In this document: one piece after another, positions 24,131 to 32,506 of the stretch
Layout of the letters: each line of letters starts with the position of its first letter
Position numbering within the stretch: the first letter of the stretch is position 1
Origin: Halorientalis regularis
Lineage (GTDB): Archaea > Halobacteriota > Halobacteria > Halobacteriales > Haloarculaceae
Direction of reading: 5' to 3'
Assembly (NCBI RefSeq): GCF_023698535.1
Contig: NZ_JALJCL010000005.1
Location: forward strand, 209,478-273,477
DNA: 64,000 nt
Position numbers and translations under genes: made by a program
The notes under the pieces: model-generated
Seen by the model: the letters and a program-made list of their open reading frames with translations, nothing else
Database searches by the model: none
Told to the model about the DNA's origin: nothing

Positions 24131-24550
24131 ATGTCGCTCTCCGTCACCGACCGGCTCCGAACGCGCCTCGCGACCGTGCTTCCCGCGGGTTCGACGCTGG
24201 CCCGCGCGGGACTGGGCGCGATGCTCGTCGTCGCCGGCGTCCACAAACTCCTCGCCCCCGAGGCGTGGGCGGTCTACGTCGTCGACTGGCTCGCGCCGTG
24301 GCTCGTCGTCTCGCCGCGACTGTTCATGCTGCTCAACGGCCCGCCCGAGATCGCCGTCGGGCTTGGCCTGCTGGCCGACCGGTTCGTGGCCGTCGGGGCC
24401 GCCATCGCCGCCGTCTCGCTGACGGTGACGACGGCCTATCTGGCGGTCGTCGCACTGACACGTGGCGGGCTGTTCGCGGACGTACTGATCCGAGACATCG
24501 CGCTCACCGGACTGGCGTGGGCAGTGCTGGCGGATGGGGTACGGCCCTGA
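24131..24550 (+). CDS. DoxX-like membrane protein
   Basis: A 139-residue protein with four membrane helices. The GAMLVVAGVHKLLAPEAWAVYV and NGPPEIAVGLGLLADRFV segments match the DoxX/MauE-like superfamily, often linked to electron transfer or thiol redox in the membrane. Actual function is unknown. The ATG at 24131 is used, just after a gggatatg sequence. It diverges from the bolA-grx pair. Confidence 0.75.
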   Translation: MSLSVTDRLRTRLATVLPAGSTLARAGLGAMLVVAGVHKLLAPEAWAVYVVDWLAPWLVVSPRLFMLLNGPPEIAVGLGLLADRFVAVGAAIAAVSLTVTTAYLAVVALTRGGLFADVLIRDIALTGLAWAVLADGVRP

Positions 24551-24601
24551 AACAGGGGTGGGACGGACGCCGGGGGGACGGATGGAGCGGAACGGAGCCG
24601 G

Positions 24602-25255
24602 TCAGTACCCGAACTGATCGCGGATCAGGACGACCGTCGTGCGACCTTCTTCGAGTTCCTGCCGGAAGATGAGCTGTTTGGCGATGGCGCTCTCGACGCC
24701 GTAGGCCTCCTTGGCGCGTTCGTTTTCGAGGGGGTAGGCCACCGACTCGAGTCGGTCGAGGGCGGCGTCGAGGTTCTCGACGATCTTGTTGACGCCGCTG
24801 ACGATGGTGACGTTGGCGGCGGCGAAGGGGTAGGCACCGATGCGACTCCCAGAGCGGTCGGCGGCGACCAGTTCGCCCGTCTTCGCGATGGCGTTGACGC
24901 TCCCGAGGAAGTGATCGGCGGTCTGGGCCTCGCGGCGGGCGGCCTGCCGTTCGGCGTCGTCGTCGATGCTCCAGATCTCGTTGGGCAGGGCCTCCCACTC
25001 GTGATCGCCCTCCGTCAGGTACTCGTCGAAGCCGATCTCCTCGAGTGTCGTGGAGTGGCCGTTCATCACCGACGCGCCGTCGGGGATGTGCGATTTGAGC
25101 GTGTCGAGCGCTTCCTCGGCCGAGTCGACCACGACGACCTCGAACCCGTTGGCTTCGAGGTTCTGGACGGCTTCCTCGACGGTCTCGTCGTCGGGCAACT
25201 GGTCGAGTGAGTCGTCGATCTCGGTCTCGTCGGCGTAGTCTGCTTTCTGGGACAT
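24602..25255 (-). CDS. LUD-domain protein (LutC/YkgG-like)
   Basis: A 217-residue LUD-fold protein. Recognisable are GASVMNGHSTTLEEIGFDEYL, the AAANVTIVSGVNKIVENLDAAL nucleotide-like binding region and the C-terminal RTTVVLIRDQFGY. LutC-type proteins act in lactate oxidation with LutA/B, but those are absent here, so this stand-alone form has no assigned reaction. Length and codon use are ordinary for the window. Confidence 0.8.
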   Translation of the reverse strand: MSQKADYADETEIDDSLDQLPDDETVEEAVQNLEANGFEVVVVDSAEEALDTLKSHIPDGASVMNGHSTTLEEIGFDEYLTEGDHEWEALPNEIWSIDDDAERQAARREAQTADHFLGSVNAIAKTGELVAADRSGSRIGAYPFAAANVTIVSGVNKIVENLDAALDRLESVAYPLENERAKEAYGVESAIAKQLIFRQELEEGRTTVVLIRDQFGY

Positions 25256-25347
25256 CTGGTCTCACCCCATCCTATCCGCGCCAGCTCCATAAAGAATCGC
25301 GGACGCCGGTGTTAGCGGGTGACACCGGTGTTACCGGAGTTTTCGGG

Positions 25348-25797
25348 TCAGTCGTTCCGGCGGGGGTCGGGGCCGGAGGCGTCCGGTGGCTGGCCGGTCA
25401 CCCAGTTGTCCTCGTCGAGGACGATGGTCGAGATCACCGCCGCGACCTCGCGGGCGCTCTCCTCGCGGCCGAAAAACGAGACGTTACCCAGCGAATCGCC
25501 GACCGTGCGGCTCACTTCCGTCGTGGGCCGGTCGGCGTCGCCGACGATCTCCTCGACGGCGCGGGTGAGACGTTCGTCCAGTTCCTGCCGGGCCGGCTCG
25601 GCGAGCTGGAAACCAGCCGGGAGGAGGTCGTAGGTGACGGCGTAGCCCTCCTCGTACTGCTCGACCGCGAAGAACGGTTCGGCACTGTCCTGTGCCCGCT
25701 CGTACTGCTCGTCTCGGGTGTCCAGATCCCGATAGAGCGGAACCTCGTCCGGCGCGTATCCTGCTGACACATCCGGGAGTAGGGCGTCGAGCGTCAT
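25348..25797 (-). CDS. Haloarchaeal protein of unknown function
   Basis: A 149-residue soluble acidic protein starting [20 protein letters not shown]. It is rich in Glu and Asp, with [26 protein letters not shown] and a C-terminal half with [28 protein letters not shown]. No motif or signal is recognised. It is divergent from purO, starting 62 bp away. Confidence 0.7.
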   Translation of the reverse strand: MTLDALLPDVSAGYAPDEVPLYRDLDTRDEQYERAQDSAEPFFAVEQYEEGYAVTYDLLPAGFQLAEPARQELDERLTRAVEEIVGDADRPTTEVSRTVGDSLGNVSFFGREESAREVAAVISTIVLDEDNWVTGQPPDASGPDPRRND

Positions 25798-25859
25798 GTA
25801 CTTTTTCGGGGCCGTCGGGGATCGACACCTACTTTCCGACGAGCGCGGGAGAACGGAGT

Positions 25860-26438
25860 ATGTACGTCGGTAGATTCGTCGTCGTCGCACCGGACCGGGC
25901 GGCGTATCGGGTCTCCTCCCGATCGTTCCCGAACCGCCGGATCGTCGCCCGCGAGGGCGGGGCCACCCTGACCGTCGGTCCGACCGAAGATGCCCCCGAG
26001 ACGGACAACCCCTACATCTCGTACAACTGCGTCCGCGAGGTCGACGGCGCGGTCGTCGTGGGCAACGGCAGCCACGTCGACCCCATCACCGAGAAGATCG
26101 GCCTGGGCTATCCCGCGCGGGACGCGCTGGCCGAGTCCCTGCTCACGCTGGACTACGAGAAAGACGACTACGACACACCGCGGATCGCCGGTGTAGTTGG
26201 CGACGAGAGCTACATCGGCACCGTCCGCAAGGACGCCCTGCTGGTCGAACAGGTCGACGAACCCACGCTGGTCGCAACCTACGAGGAGGACAGCCCGACA
26301 CCCTTCGACCTCGACAGCGAGACGCCCGCGGAGATCGCCACCGAAGTGTACGGCCACGAGTTCGAACACGCCGTCTGTGCCGCAGGTGTCGTCCGGGACG
26401 ACGAGGGGATCAGCACGGCCATCGAGAACGGCGAGTAG
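25860..26438 (+). CDS. purO: Archaeal IMP cyclohydrolase PurO
   Basis: A 192-residue enzyme that closes FAICAR to IMP, the last step of de novo purine synthesis, in place of the bacterial PurH domain. Family features include [31 protein letters not shown] and [11 protein letters not shown] in the nucleotide-binding face. Length is typical. The ATG at 25860 directly follows the intergenic region. Confidence 0.9.
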   Translation: MYVGRFVVVAPDRAAYRVSSRSFPNRRIVAREGGATLTVGPTEDAPETDNPYISYNCVREVDGAVVVGNGSHVDPITEKIGLGYPARDALAESLLTLDYEKDDYDTPRIAGVVGDESYIGTVRKDALLVEQVDEPTLVATYEEDSPTPFDLDSETPAEIATEVYGHEFEHAVCAAGVVRDDEGISTAIENGE

Positions 26439-26481
26439 CGGCGGACGAACACTTACCAGCCTCGAACCGCTCCACTCGACT

Positions 26482-27141
26482 ATGCGACTCGCCGTCGTCT
26501 CCGACATTCACGCGAATCTCGTGGCCTTCGAGGCGGTGCTTTCGGATATGCCGTCGGTCGACGGGTACCTCTGTGCCGGCGATGTCGTCGGCTACGGCCC
26601 CTGGCCCGCCGAGTGTGTCGACCGGGTTCGAGAGCTGGGGTCCCCGACGGTCATGGGCAACCACGACCGCGCGGTGGCCACCGAGACCGGCTTCGGCTTC
26701 AACAGCATGGCCGACGCCGGCGTCAGGTACGCCAGCGAGCAACTTTCCCCGGAGCAGATCGAGTGGCTCCGGAGCCTCCCCGACGAACGTCGCGAACACG
26801 ACGGCCGCGTGAAGGTCGTCCACGGCCACCCCGACGACCCCGACCGCTACACCTATCCTGGACTCTTCAAGCCCGCTCTCCTCGACCAGGAGGACGTACT
26901 GATCATGGGCCACACGCACGTCCAGGCCCACGAGGTCTTCGAGGAGGGCATCGTCATGAACCCCGGCAGCGTCGGCCAGCCCCGTGACGAGGACCCGCGG
27001 GCCGCCTACTCCATCCTCGATCTCGATTCGATGACCGTCGAGGAACGCCGCGTCGAGTACGACATCGACGCCGTCGTGGATGCCGTCGACGAGGCCGACC
27101 TACCCGCGAAGGTCGGCAAGCGACTGCGGAAGGGCCGCTGA
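26482..27141 (+). CDS. YfcE/MJ0936-type metallophosphoesterase
   Basis: A 219-residue calcineurin-like phosphoesterase. Metal ligands are in SDIH (7-10), AGDVVGYG (32-39), GNHD (59-62), HGHPDDP and GHTHVQ, with a terminal MNPGSVGQPRDEDPRAAY loop. This small class hydrolyses phosphodiesters in vitro, with physiological substrate unknown. It begins 43 bp after purO on the same strand and could be co-transcribed. Confidence 0.85.
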   Translation: MRLAVVSDIHANLVAFEAVLSDMPSVDGYLCAGDVVGYGPWPAECVDRVRELGSPTVMGNHDRAVATETGFGFNSMADAGVRYASEQLSPEQIEWLRSLPDERREHDGRVKVVHGHPDDPDRYTYPGLFKPALLDQEDVLIMGHTHVQAHEVFEEGIVMNPGSVGQPRDEDPRAAYSILDLDSMTVEERRVEYDIDAVVDAVDEADLPAKVGKRLRKGR

Positions 27142-27155
27142 GTTCGGACAGTCGA

Positions 27156-28832
27156 TCAATCGCGGTTCCGGCCCGCCGCGAGCCCGGACAGCGCCAGCAC
27201 GGCGAAGAGGACGCCAGCGACGCCGAAGCCGGGACCGGTCACCGCCGTGGTCGCGTCGGGTGATTCTCCGGTCGAGTCGGCAGTGGCCGAGGTGGGTGTC
27301 TCGACCGTGACTCCACCGACCGTGGTCGAACCCGGTGTGTCGGGGGTCGGGGACCGGTCCCGCTCGGTGGCCGTGTCGTCCGGTGTCGGTGCAACCGGCG
27401 TCTGTGGCGTCGACGGGAGAGCGAGCGTCGCGTTCACGCCGCGGAACGTCACCGGTTGCCGGCTGATCTCGCCGTTGATGATGAGGTTCGCCTCGAACTC
27501 CTGTCCGCTCCCGACGGCCGTCCCGTTCCGAACGGTAAGTCGATCAGTCCGGAGGCCGACGTAGAGCGTTCGATTGTCGCGGTCCGGGGCGAACACCAGT
27601 CCGTCGTTCCGATAGGTCTCCCGCAGGTCGATCCGTGCCCCCGAATCGGCGGCGATATCGAACGTGACCGGATTCCCGGGGACAGTCGAGAGTTCCCGGT
27701 CGGCGGCGATGTCGAAGAACGCCTGTGCGTACCGATCAGACCCATCGTACTGACTCACGGCGGCTTCGAGCGGACCGAAGACGCTGGCACTCTGGATCTC
27801 GTAGACCAGCGCCGAGCCGTTCGAGACGCTCTCGTTGTCGACGAGCGTGCCGTTCGCGATGGCCCGGCGGAGGTCACCTGCCGTCGCGTTCGCGAGCGTG
27901 TCCGCTGGTCCCATCCAGGACTCGAAGTCCGCGGCGGCAGAGTCGGTTATCGACAGCGGAGCCGTGGCGAGCGTGTAATCGATCCGCTCACGGTCGACGG
28001 CCAGTTCGTACTCGCCGGTCGGGAGCGGGTCGTCGCCGCCCGGTACGTCGTCGAGCGCGATATCGGCGATCGAGTCCGCCGAGTCACGGACGGTCAGCCC
28101 CTGCCGAGTCCAGTACGAACGTCCGTGCCCGTCGTCGGGCGCGTCGCGACCGACGAGGTGGGTGTTCAGACCCAGAGTGACGATCCCGTCGTCGTTCCCG
28201 TCTACGATATCGGCCGAGAGGGAGAGATCGCTCCCGGTGATCGAGACTCGGGCCTCGTCGGTTTCGTCGAGCCAGATCGGGACCGTGACGACGCCCGATC
28301 GGCCGGACTCGTAGGACCCACCCCGGAGGAACTCCGCGCGGACGCACGAGACCTCGGCCTTAGTCACAGTGGCTGTCGCAGTCGCGTTCTCGCCGGCCTC
28401 GAAGACGAACTCGTAATCGCCGGTGTCGACGTTCGAGAAGTTCGCCGGGAGGGTAGCGTTGCGACTCCGGACCCGCAGCCGAACGGTCTCGTCGTCCACG
28501 CGCTCGACGGCCGAAATGTCTGGTTCCGCCGCGTCCAGCCCATCGTCGAAGATGTTGACGAGTTCTTCGGCGTCGAGTCCGTCGGCATGGAACGTCACGG
28601 CGTAGGCCTCGGCGTTCGCGGTCAGCGTGAGCGAGTTCCACTCGCCCTCGACATGGGGGTTGCACCCGTCTACGCTATCGTACTCGAAAGAAGCGTCCAG
28701 TTCGGTCACGTTCGATGCTCCATCGTCGTTGCCCGCCGTCTGGCCCGCGGCCGGTGCGATGGCGACCGTCACGCTCGCCAGCGTAAGCAGACAGAGGGTC
28801 AGGGCGGCAAGTCGCTGTCGTGTCGTCTTCAT
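27156..28832 (-). CDS. PGF-CTERM-anchored surface protein
   Basis: A 558-residue secreted protein. It has a Sec signal (MKTTRQRLAALTLCLLTLASVTVAIAPAAGQ, split by AxA), a beta-rich ectodomain, a Ser/Thr/Pro-rich stalk near 480-530 and the sorting signal TGPGFGVAGVLFAVLALSGLAAGR with a basic end. That PGF-CTERM signal is recognised by archaeosortase A, which replaces it with a lipid anchor. The ectodomain resembles the BGTF-type surface domain of haloarchaeal S-layer-related proteins. It is a tandem paralogue of the next gene, which shares signal, repeats (NTHLVGR, YWTRQGLTVRDSADSI) and tail. Confidence 0.8.
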   Translation of the reverse strand: MKTTRQRLAALTLCLLTLASVTVAIAPAAGQTAGNDDGASNVTELDASFEYDSVDGCNPHVEGEWNSLTLTANAEAYAVTFHADGLDAEELVNIFDDGLDAAEPDISAVERVDDETVRLRVRSRNATLPANFSNVDTGDYEFVFEAGENATATATVTKAEVSCVRAEFLRGGSYESGRSGVVTVPIWLDETDEARVSITGSDLSLSADIVDGNDDGIVTLGLNTHLVGRDAPDDGHGRSYWTRQGLTVRDSADSIADIALDDVPGGDDPLPTGEYELAVDRERIDYTLATAPLSITDSAAADFESWMGPADTLANATAGDLRRAIANGTLVDNESVSNGSALVYEIQSASVFGPLEAAVSQYDGSDRYAQAFFDIAADRELSTVPGNPVTFDIAADSGARIDLRETYRNDGLVFAPDRDNRTLYVGLRTDRLTVRNGTAVGSGQEFEANLIINGEISRQPVTFRGVNATLALPSTPQTPVAPTPDDTATERDRSPTPDTPGSTTVGGVTVETPTSATADSTGESPDATTAVTGPGFGVAGVLFAVLALSGLAAGRNRD

Positions 28833-28958
28833 TCGTCTCCCCCACTTCTACTCGGAGTGGGTTGCCGCGAAAATATCACCACTGGCGGGAATGCCTTGTG
28901 GTATCAGCCAGACTGACAGAAAAGTTGAGAGTTCGGTCGGTCGGCGACAAGCGACGCC

Positions 28959-30632
28959 TCAGTCCCGGCGGCGGCCGGCCGCGAGCGAACTCACGGCCAG
29001 CAGGGCGGCCACGACAGCGGCGACGCCGAAGCCGGGACCGGTGGCGGTCGTCGTCGCGTCGGGCGACCCCTCGGTCGGATCGTCAGCAGGGGGTGCCGCG
29101 GTCTCGGGCGACGGGGTGTCACCCGCGTCCGGGGACGGACTGGTCCCCTGCTCCGGCGTGGCGGGCGGTTCCGGGGACGGTGGCGCCGGGGTTCCGGACT
29201 CGTCGTCCGCCCCGTCGGCGAACTGCACTGCCTCGCTGGCGGTCCGATCGTAGACGCCGAAGCTGGCCGTGAACGTCTCGCCACTGCCCAGGGCCGTGCC
29301 GTTGGCGACGGCGAGCCGATCCGTCCGGACGCCGACGTACAGCGTCGCGTTCTCGCGGTCGGGCACGACGACCAAGCCGTCGTTGCGGGACGTGTTCAGG
29401 AGGTCGATACGGGCGTTCGAGGGGCCGTCGATGTCGAACGCCGGCGCGTCGCCGGGAATCACCGAATCGTTCCGGTCGGTGACGGTGTCGAGGAACGCCT
29501 GCGTGTATCGGTCCGCGCTGGCGTACCCGCTGGCCGCGGTCCGGAGCGGCCCGAACAGGCTCGGGCTCTCGATCTCGTAGACCAGCGCCGACCCGTTCGG
29601 GACGGTTTCGTCGGCGGTGAGGGCCCCGTCCGCGACGGCACTCCGGAGGTCGGCGGCCGTCACGTTCGTGAGGAGGCCGGCCGGACCGACACGACTGTCG
29701 AGGGCCGCGCCCGACCGCTCCGTGATCGTCAGCGTCGTTGTCGCGAGCGTCTCGTCGTCGTCCCGGATCGTGACGTCGAACTCCTCGGTGTCCATCGGAT
29801 AGTCACCGCCGGGCACCTCCGGGACGCGGACCGATTCGAGGCCATCGGCGGAGTCACGAACGGAGAGTCCCCGCCGGGTCCAGTAGGGACGCGCGTGGTC
29901 GTCGAACGGCCCGTTTCGCCCGATCAGGTGCGTGTTCAACACGAGCGTGACGCGGTCGTCGTCGTTCCCGTCGACGACGGTCCCGGTGATCTCCAGGTCG
30001 TCGCCGTCGATCTCCAGTTCGGCCTGATCGGTGTTTTTCAGCCCGACCGGAACGGTGACGACACTGGACTGCTCGGCCGTGAACGTCGCACCGTCGCGTC
30101 CGTCCGCGAGGAACCCGGCGCCGACACACTCACACCGGACGATCTCGGTCGTCGCGGTCGCGGTCGCGTTCCCGGCCTCGAACTCGAAGGTGTACGGCTG
30201 GGTCACGGCGGTCGTGAAGTTCGCCAGGATCGTCGCGTTCCGGTCCAGCACACGCATGCGGAACAGGCCGCCCTCGGTCTCGCCGAAGTCGGCGACGGCC
30301 GGGTCGTCGGTCGCCAACTCGTCGGCGAACACGTCGGCGAGCGTCGAGGAATCGAGTTCCTCGCTGCGGACCGTCACTGTGTAGTTGGCCCGGTTGGCGG
30401 TCAGCGTCAGCGGGTTGTGCGTCTCCGAGACCGTCACGTCGCTGGAGGGCCACGTCGCGGCCGCGAACGCCGCGTCCAGGGTCAGGTCCCCCGTCGCGTT
30501 CGTCGCGTCGGTCGTGTTCGATACGCCATCGTCGGATTGTGCCGCGGCCGGTGCCGTGGCGACCGCCGCGACGCTCGCGAGCGCGAGCGCGCAGAGGGCC
30601 AGGGCGGCCACGCGCTGTCGTGTCGTAGTCAT
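28959..30632 (-). CDS. PGF-CTERM-anchored surface protein (tandem paralogue)
   Basis: A 557-residue protein with the same layout as its neighbour: signal peptide ending APAAAQ, beta-rich ectodomain (NTHLIGRNGP, YWTRRGLSVRDSADGL, NGSALVYEIESPSLFGPL), a Thr/Pro/Ser-rich stalk and TGPGFGVAAVVAALLAVSSLAAGRRRD as PGF-CTERM. The pair arose by duplication. The stalk here is longer and more Pro-rich, and the ectodomain Cys pair is retained (VRCECVG). They may be alternative cell-surface glycoproteins. Confidence 0.8.
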   Translation of the reverse strand: MTTTRQRVAALALCALALASVAAVATAPAAAQSDDGVSNTTDATNATGDLTLDAAFAAATWPSSDVTVSETHNPLTLTANRANYTVTVRSEELDSSTLADVFADELATDDPAVADFGETEGGLFRMRVLDRNATILANFTTAVTQPYTFEFEAGNATATATTEIVRCECVGAGFLADGRDGATFTAEQSSVVTVPVGLKNTDQAELEIDGDDLEITGTVVDGNDDDRVTLVLNTHLIGRNGPFDDHARPYWTRRGLSVRDSADGLESVRVPEVPGGDYPMDTEEFDVTIRDDDETLATTTLTITERSGAALDSRVGPAGLLTNVTAADLRSAVADGALTADETVPNGSALVYEIESPSLFGPLRTAASGYASADRYTQAFLDTVTDRNDSVIPGDAPAFDIDGPSNARIDLLNTSRNDGLVVVPDRENATLYVGVRTDRLAVANGTALGSGETFTASFGVYDRTASEAVQFADGADDESGTPAPPSPEPPATPEQGTSPSPDAGDTPSPETAAPPADDPTEGSPDATTTATGPGFGVAAVVAALLAVSSLAAGRRRD

Positions 30633-30755
30633 CTGTCCATCCCACCCGATTGCACGTTTCGTTCAGGGCGGATACGCGAGAAACTATTCAGCAGATACGA
30701 ATGTCTTTTGGTGTCAATTCGAGTGACAGAGTATCGGACAGGAATCGGGACGGAA

Positions 30756-31946
30756 TCAGTCGTCGAAGACGGTCTGGATGTGGCCGAGGGCCTCCTCGCC
30801 GTTCTCCCAGTCGACGAAGACGGCGACGGAGGTGGCGCTGGTGATCACGTCCTGGACGTTGATGCGTTCGTCCGCGAGGGGGGCGACGATCCGGTTGACG
30901 ATGCCGGGTTCGGTCTGGAGTTCGCCGCCGGTGACCCGGATGACGGCGTAGGGGTCGTCGACGGTGACCGAGGAGAGCGTGCTGGACTCGACGACCTCGT
31001 CGTGGAGCAGTGTCTCGGCCTCCTCGGCGTGGTCCTCGTCGATGTAGAAGGTGATCGAGTCCATCCCCGAGGAGACGGCGTCGACGTTGATGCCGGCGTC
31101 GGCCAGCGCCGTCGACAGCTTCGAGAGGATACCCGGTTCGTTCCGGACCGCACGGCCGGCGACGGTGAGACAGGCCAGCTTGTCCTCCTGCATGTCGATG
31201 AGGTTCTCGAACTGCCCCTCGATGGAGGTCCCGCCGGTCATGATGTCGCCGTGCTGGTAGTGGACGACCCGGACGCTCATGTCTTCGCCCTTGTAGGTCA
31301 GCGCGCTCGGCGCGACGACTTCGGCACCGCGGAAGGAGAGGTTCCGGAGTTCGTCGACGGTGATCTCGCCGACGTTGCGCGCGCCCTCGACGACGCGCGG
31401 GTCGCCGGTCATGACGCCTTCCACGTCGGTGACGATGACCACTTCGTCGGCGTTCATGTACTGCCCGAGCATGACGGCCGTGGTGTCCGAGCCACCGCGG
31501 CCCAGCGTCGTCACGTTGCCGGCGTGGTCCTCGGCGAGAAAGCCCGTGATCACGGGAACGACGTCGTCGTTGTGCATCTGCTCGGCGAGGGCTTTCGCGC
31601 GGCGTGTCGTCTCGGCCACGTCGACCTCGCCGTGTTCGTCGGTGATGACCGGCCAGTCGTCACGGCCGGGTTCGAGGAAGACGGCGTTGACGCCCCGCGA
31701 GGAGAGCGCGCCCTTCAGCATCCGGACGGAGGTGCGCTCGCCCATGCTGACGATCTCCGCGCGGTCGGCCTCGTCGGCCTCGTACTGGATCTCGTCGAGC
31801 AGGAAGTCCGTCGTCGAACCCATGGCGCTGGCGACGACGGCGACCTCGTGGCCGGCCTCGACGGCCGCCGTAATCGAGTCCGCGGCCCGGTTGACCCGGT
31901 CACCGTTCCCCAGACTCGTCCCGCCGAACTTCGCGACTACGCGCAT
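30756..31946 (-). CDS. Aspartate kinase
   Basis: A 396-residue enzyme phosphorylating aspartate, the first step to lysine, threonine and methionine. The kinase part has KFGGTSLGN at the start, GRGGSDTTA and VIVTDVEGVMTGDPR; two C-terminal ACT domains follow (GILSKLSTALADAGINVDAVSSG; GIVNRIVAPLADERINVQDVIT) and should sense amino acids for feedback. Length matches monofunctional archaeal enzymes. The ATG at 31946 begins the conserved MRVVAKFGG. Confidence 0.92.
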   Translation of the reverse strand: MRVVAKFGGTSLGNGDRVNRAADSITAAVEAGHEVAVVASAMGSTTDFLLDEIQYEADEADRAEIVSMGERTSVRMLKGALSSRGVNAVFLEPGRDDWPVITDEHGEVDVAETTRRAKALAEQMHNDDVVPVITGFLAEDHAGNVTTLGRGGSDTTAVMLGQYMNADEVVIVTDVEGVMTGDPRVVEGARNVGEITVDELRNLSFRGAEVVAPSALTYKGEDMSVRVVHYQHGDIMTGGTSIEGQFENLIDMQEDKLACLTVAGRAVRNEPGILSKLSTALADAGINVDAVSSGMDSITFYIDEDHAEEAETLLHDEVVESSTLSSVTVDDPYAVIRVTGGELQTEPGIVNRIVAPLADERINVQDVITSATSVAVFVDWENGEEALGHIQTVFDD

Positions 31947-32101
31947 GCGATCACCGCCACTGGCGTGTGTGCGCTGCTCATGTGCCAGCGTTGACCAGCC
32001 CCCGGGATAACTGTGTTCATTAGCGACGCGGACGGGGCCAACGCCCGGTTTCGACGGGCGGGCGGAGCAACTATTTTCCCCGGAGAGCGCCATGCACGAA
32101 C

Positions 32102-32485
32102 ATGGACGTCCGTGACGCCGTGGAGGCCGACGCCGGCCGGCTGTCGGAGTTGACCGACGCCCCGACCGACGTGATGCGCAACCTCGTCCACGACCGGACG
32201 GTCCGGGTGGCCGAACGGGACAGCGACATCGTCGGCTTCGTCAGCTACGACGCCCGCGCCCAGACCGTCCACGTCACGCAACTGGAGGGTGAGCCAGCGG
32301 TCTGTGACCGCCTGCTCGAAGAACCCGTCCGGTTCGCCCGCGGCGAGGGCATGGCCGTCGAGTTGCTCGTCCCCGAACCCGACGAGGTGGTCCAGTCGGC
32401 CGCCGACGACGCCGGCTTCACTCGCGTGGGCGCTGGCCCCCTTTTCGAGGGCACACCGACCGTCAAGTACCGCCTGGACGGGTGA
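32102..32485 (+). CDS. GNAT-like small acetyltransferase-fold protein
   Basis: A 127-residue protein. It follows a GNAT layout: MDVRDAVEADAGRL start, VRVAERDSDIVGFVSYD strand pair, a VTQLEGEPAVCDRLLEEPVRFARGEG region in place of the acetyl-CoA loop, and DDAGFTRVGAGPLFEG near the end. The acetyl-CoA loop is weak, so the activity is not certain. It starts 155 bp from the aspartate kinase start on the opposite strand. Confidence 0.7.
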   Translation: MDVRDAVEADAGRLSELTDAPTDVMRNLVHDRTVRVAERDSDIVGFVSYDARAQTVHVTQLEGEPAVCDRLLEEPVRFARGEGMAVELLVPEPDEVVQSAADDAGFTRVGAGPLFEGTPTVKYRLDG

Positions 32486-32506
32486 TCGGAACTGAACGGG
32501 CCGTTC

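Noticed and set aside
29895..31994. A 699-codon plus-strand frame
   Set aside because: It crosses aspartate kinase and a surface protein in antisense; both have clear motifs and signals, and the plus frame has none.
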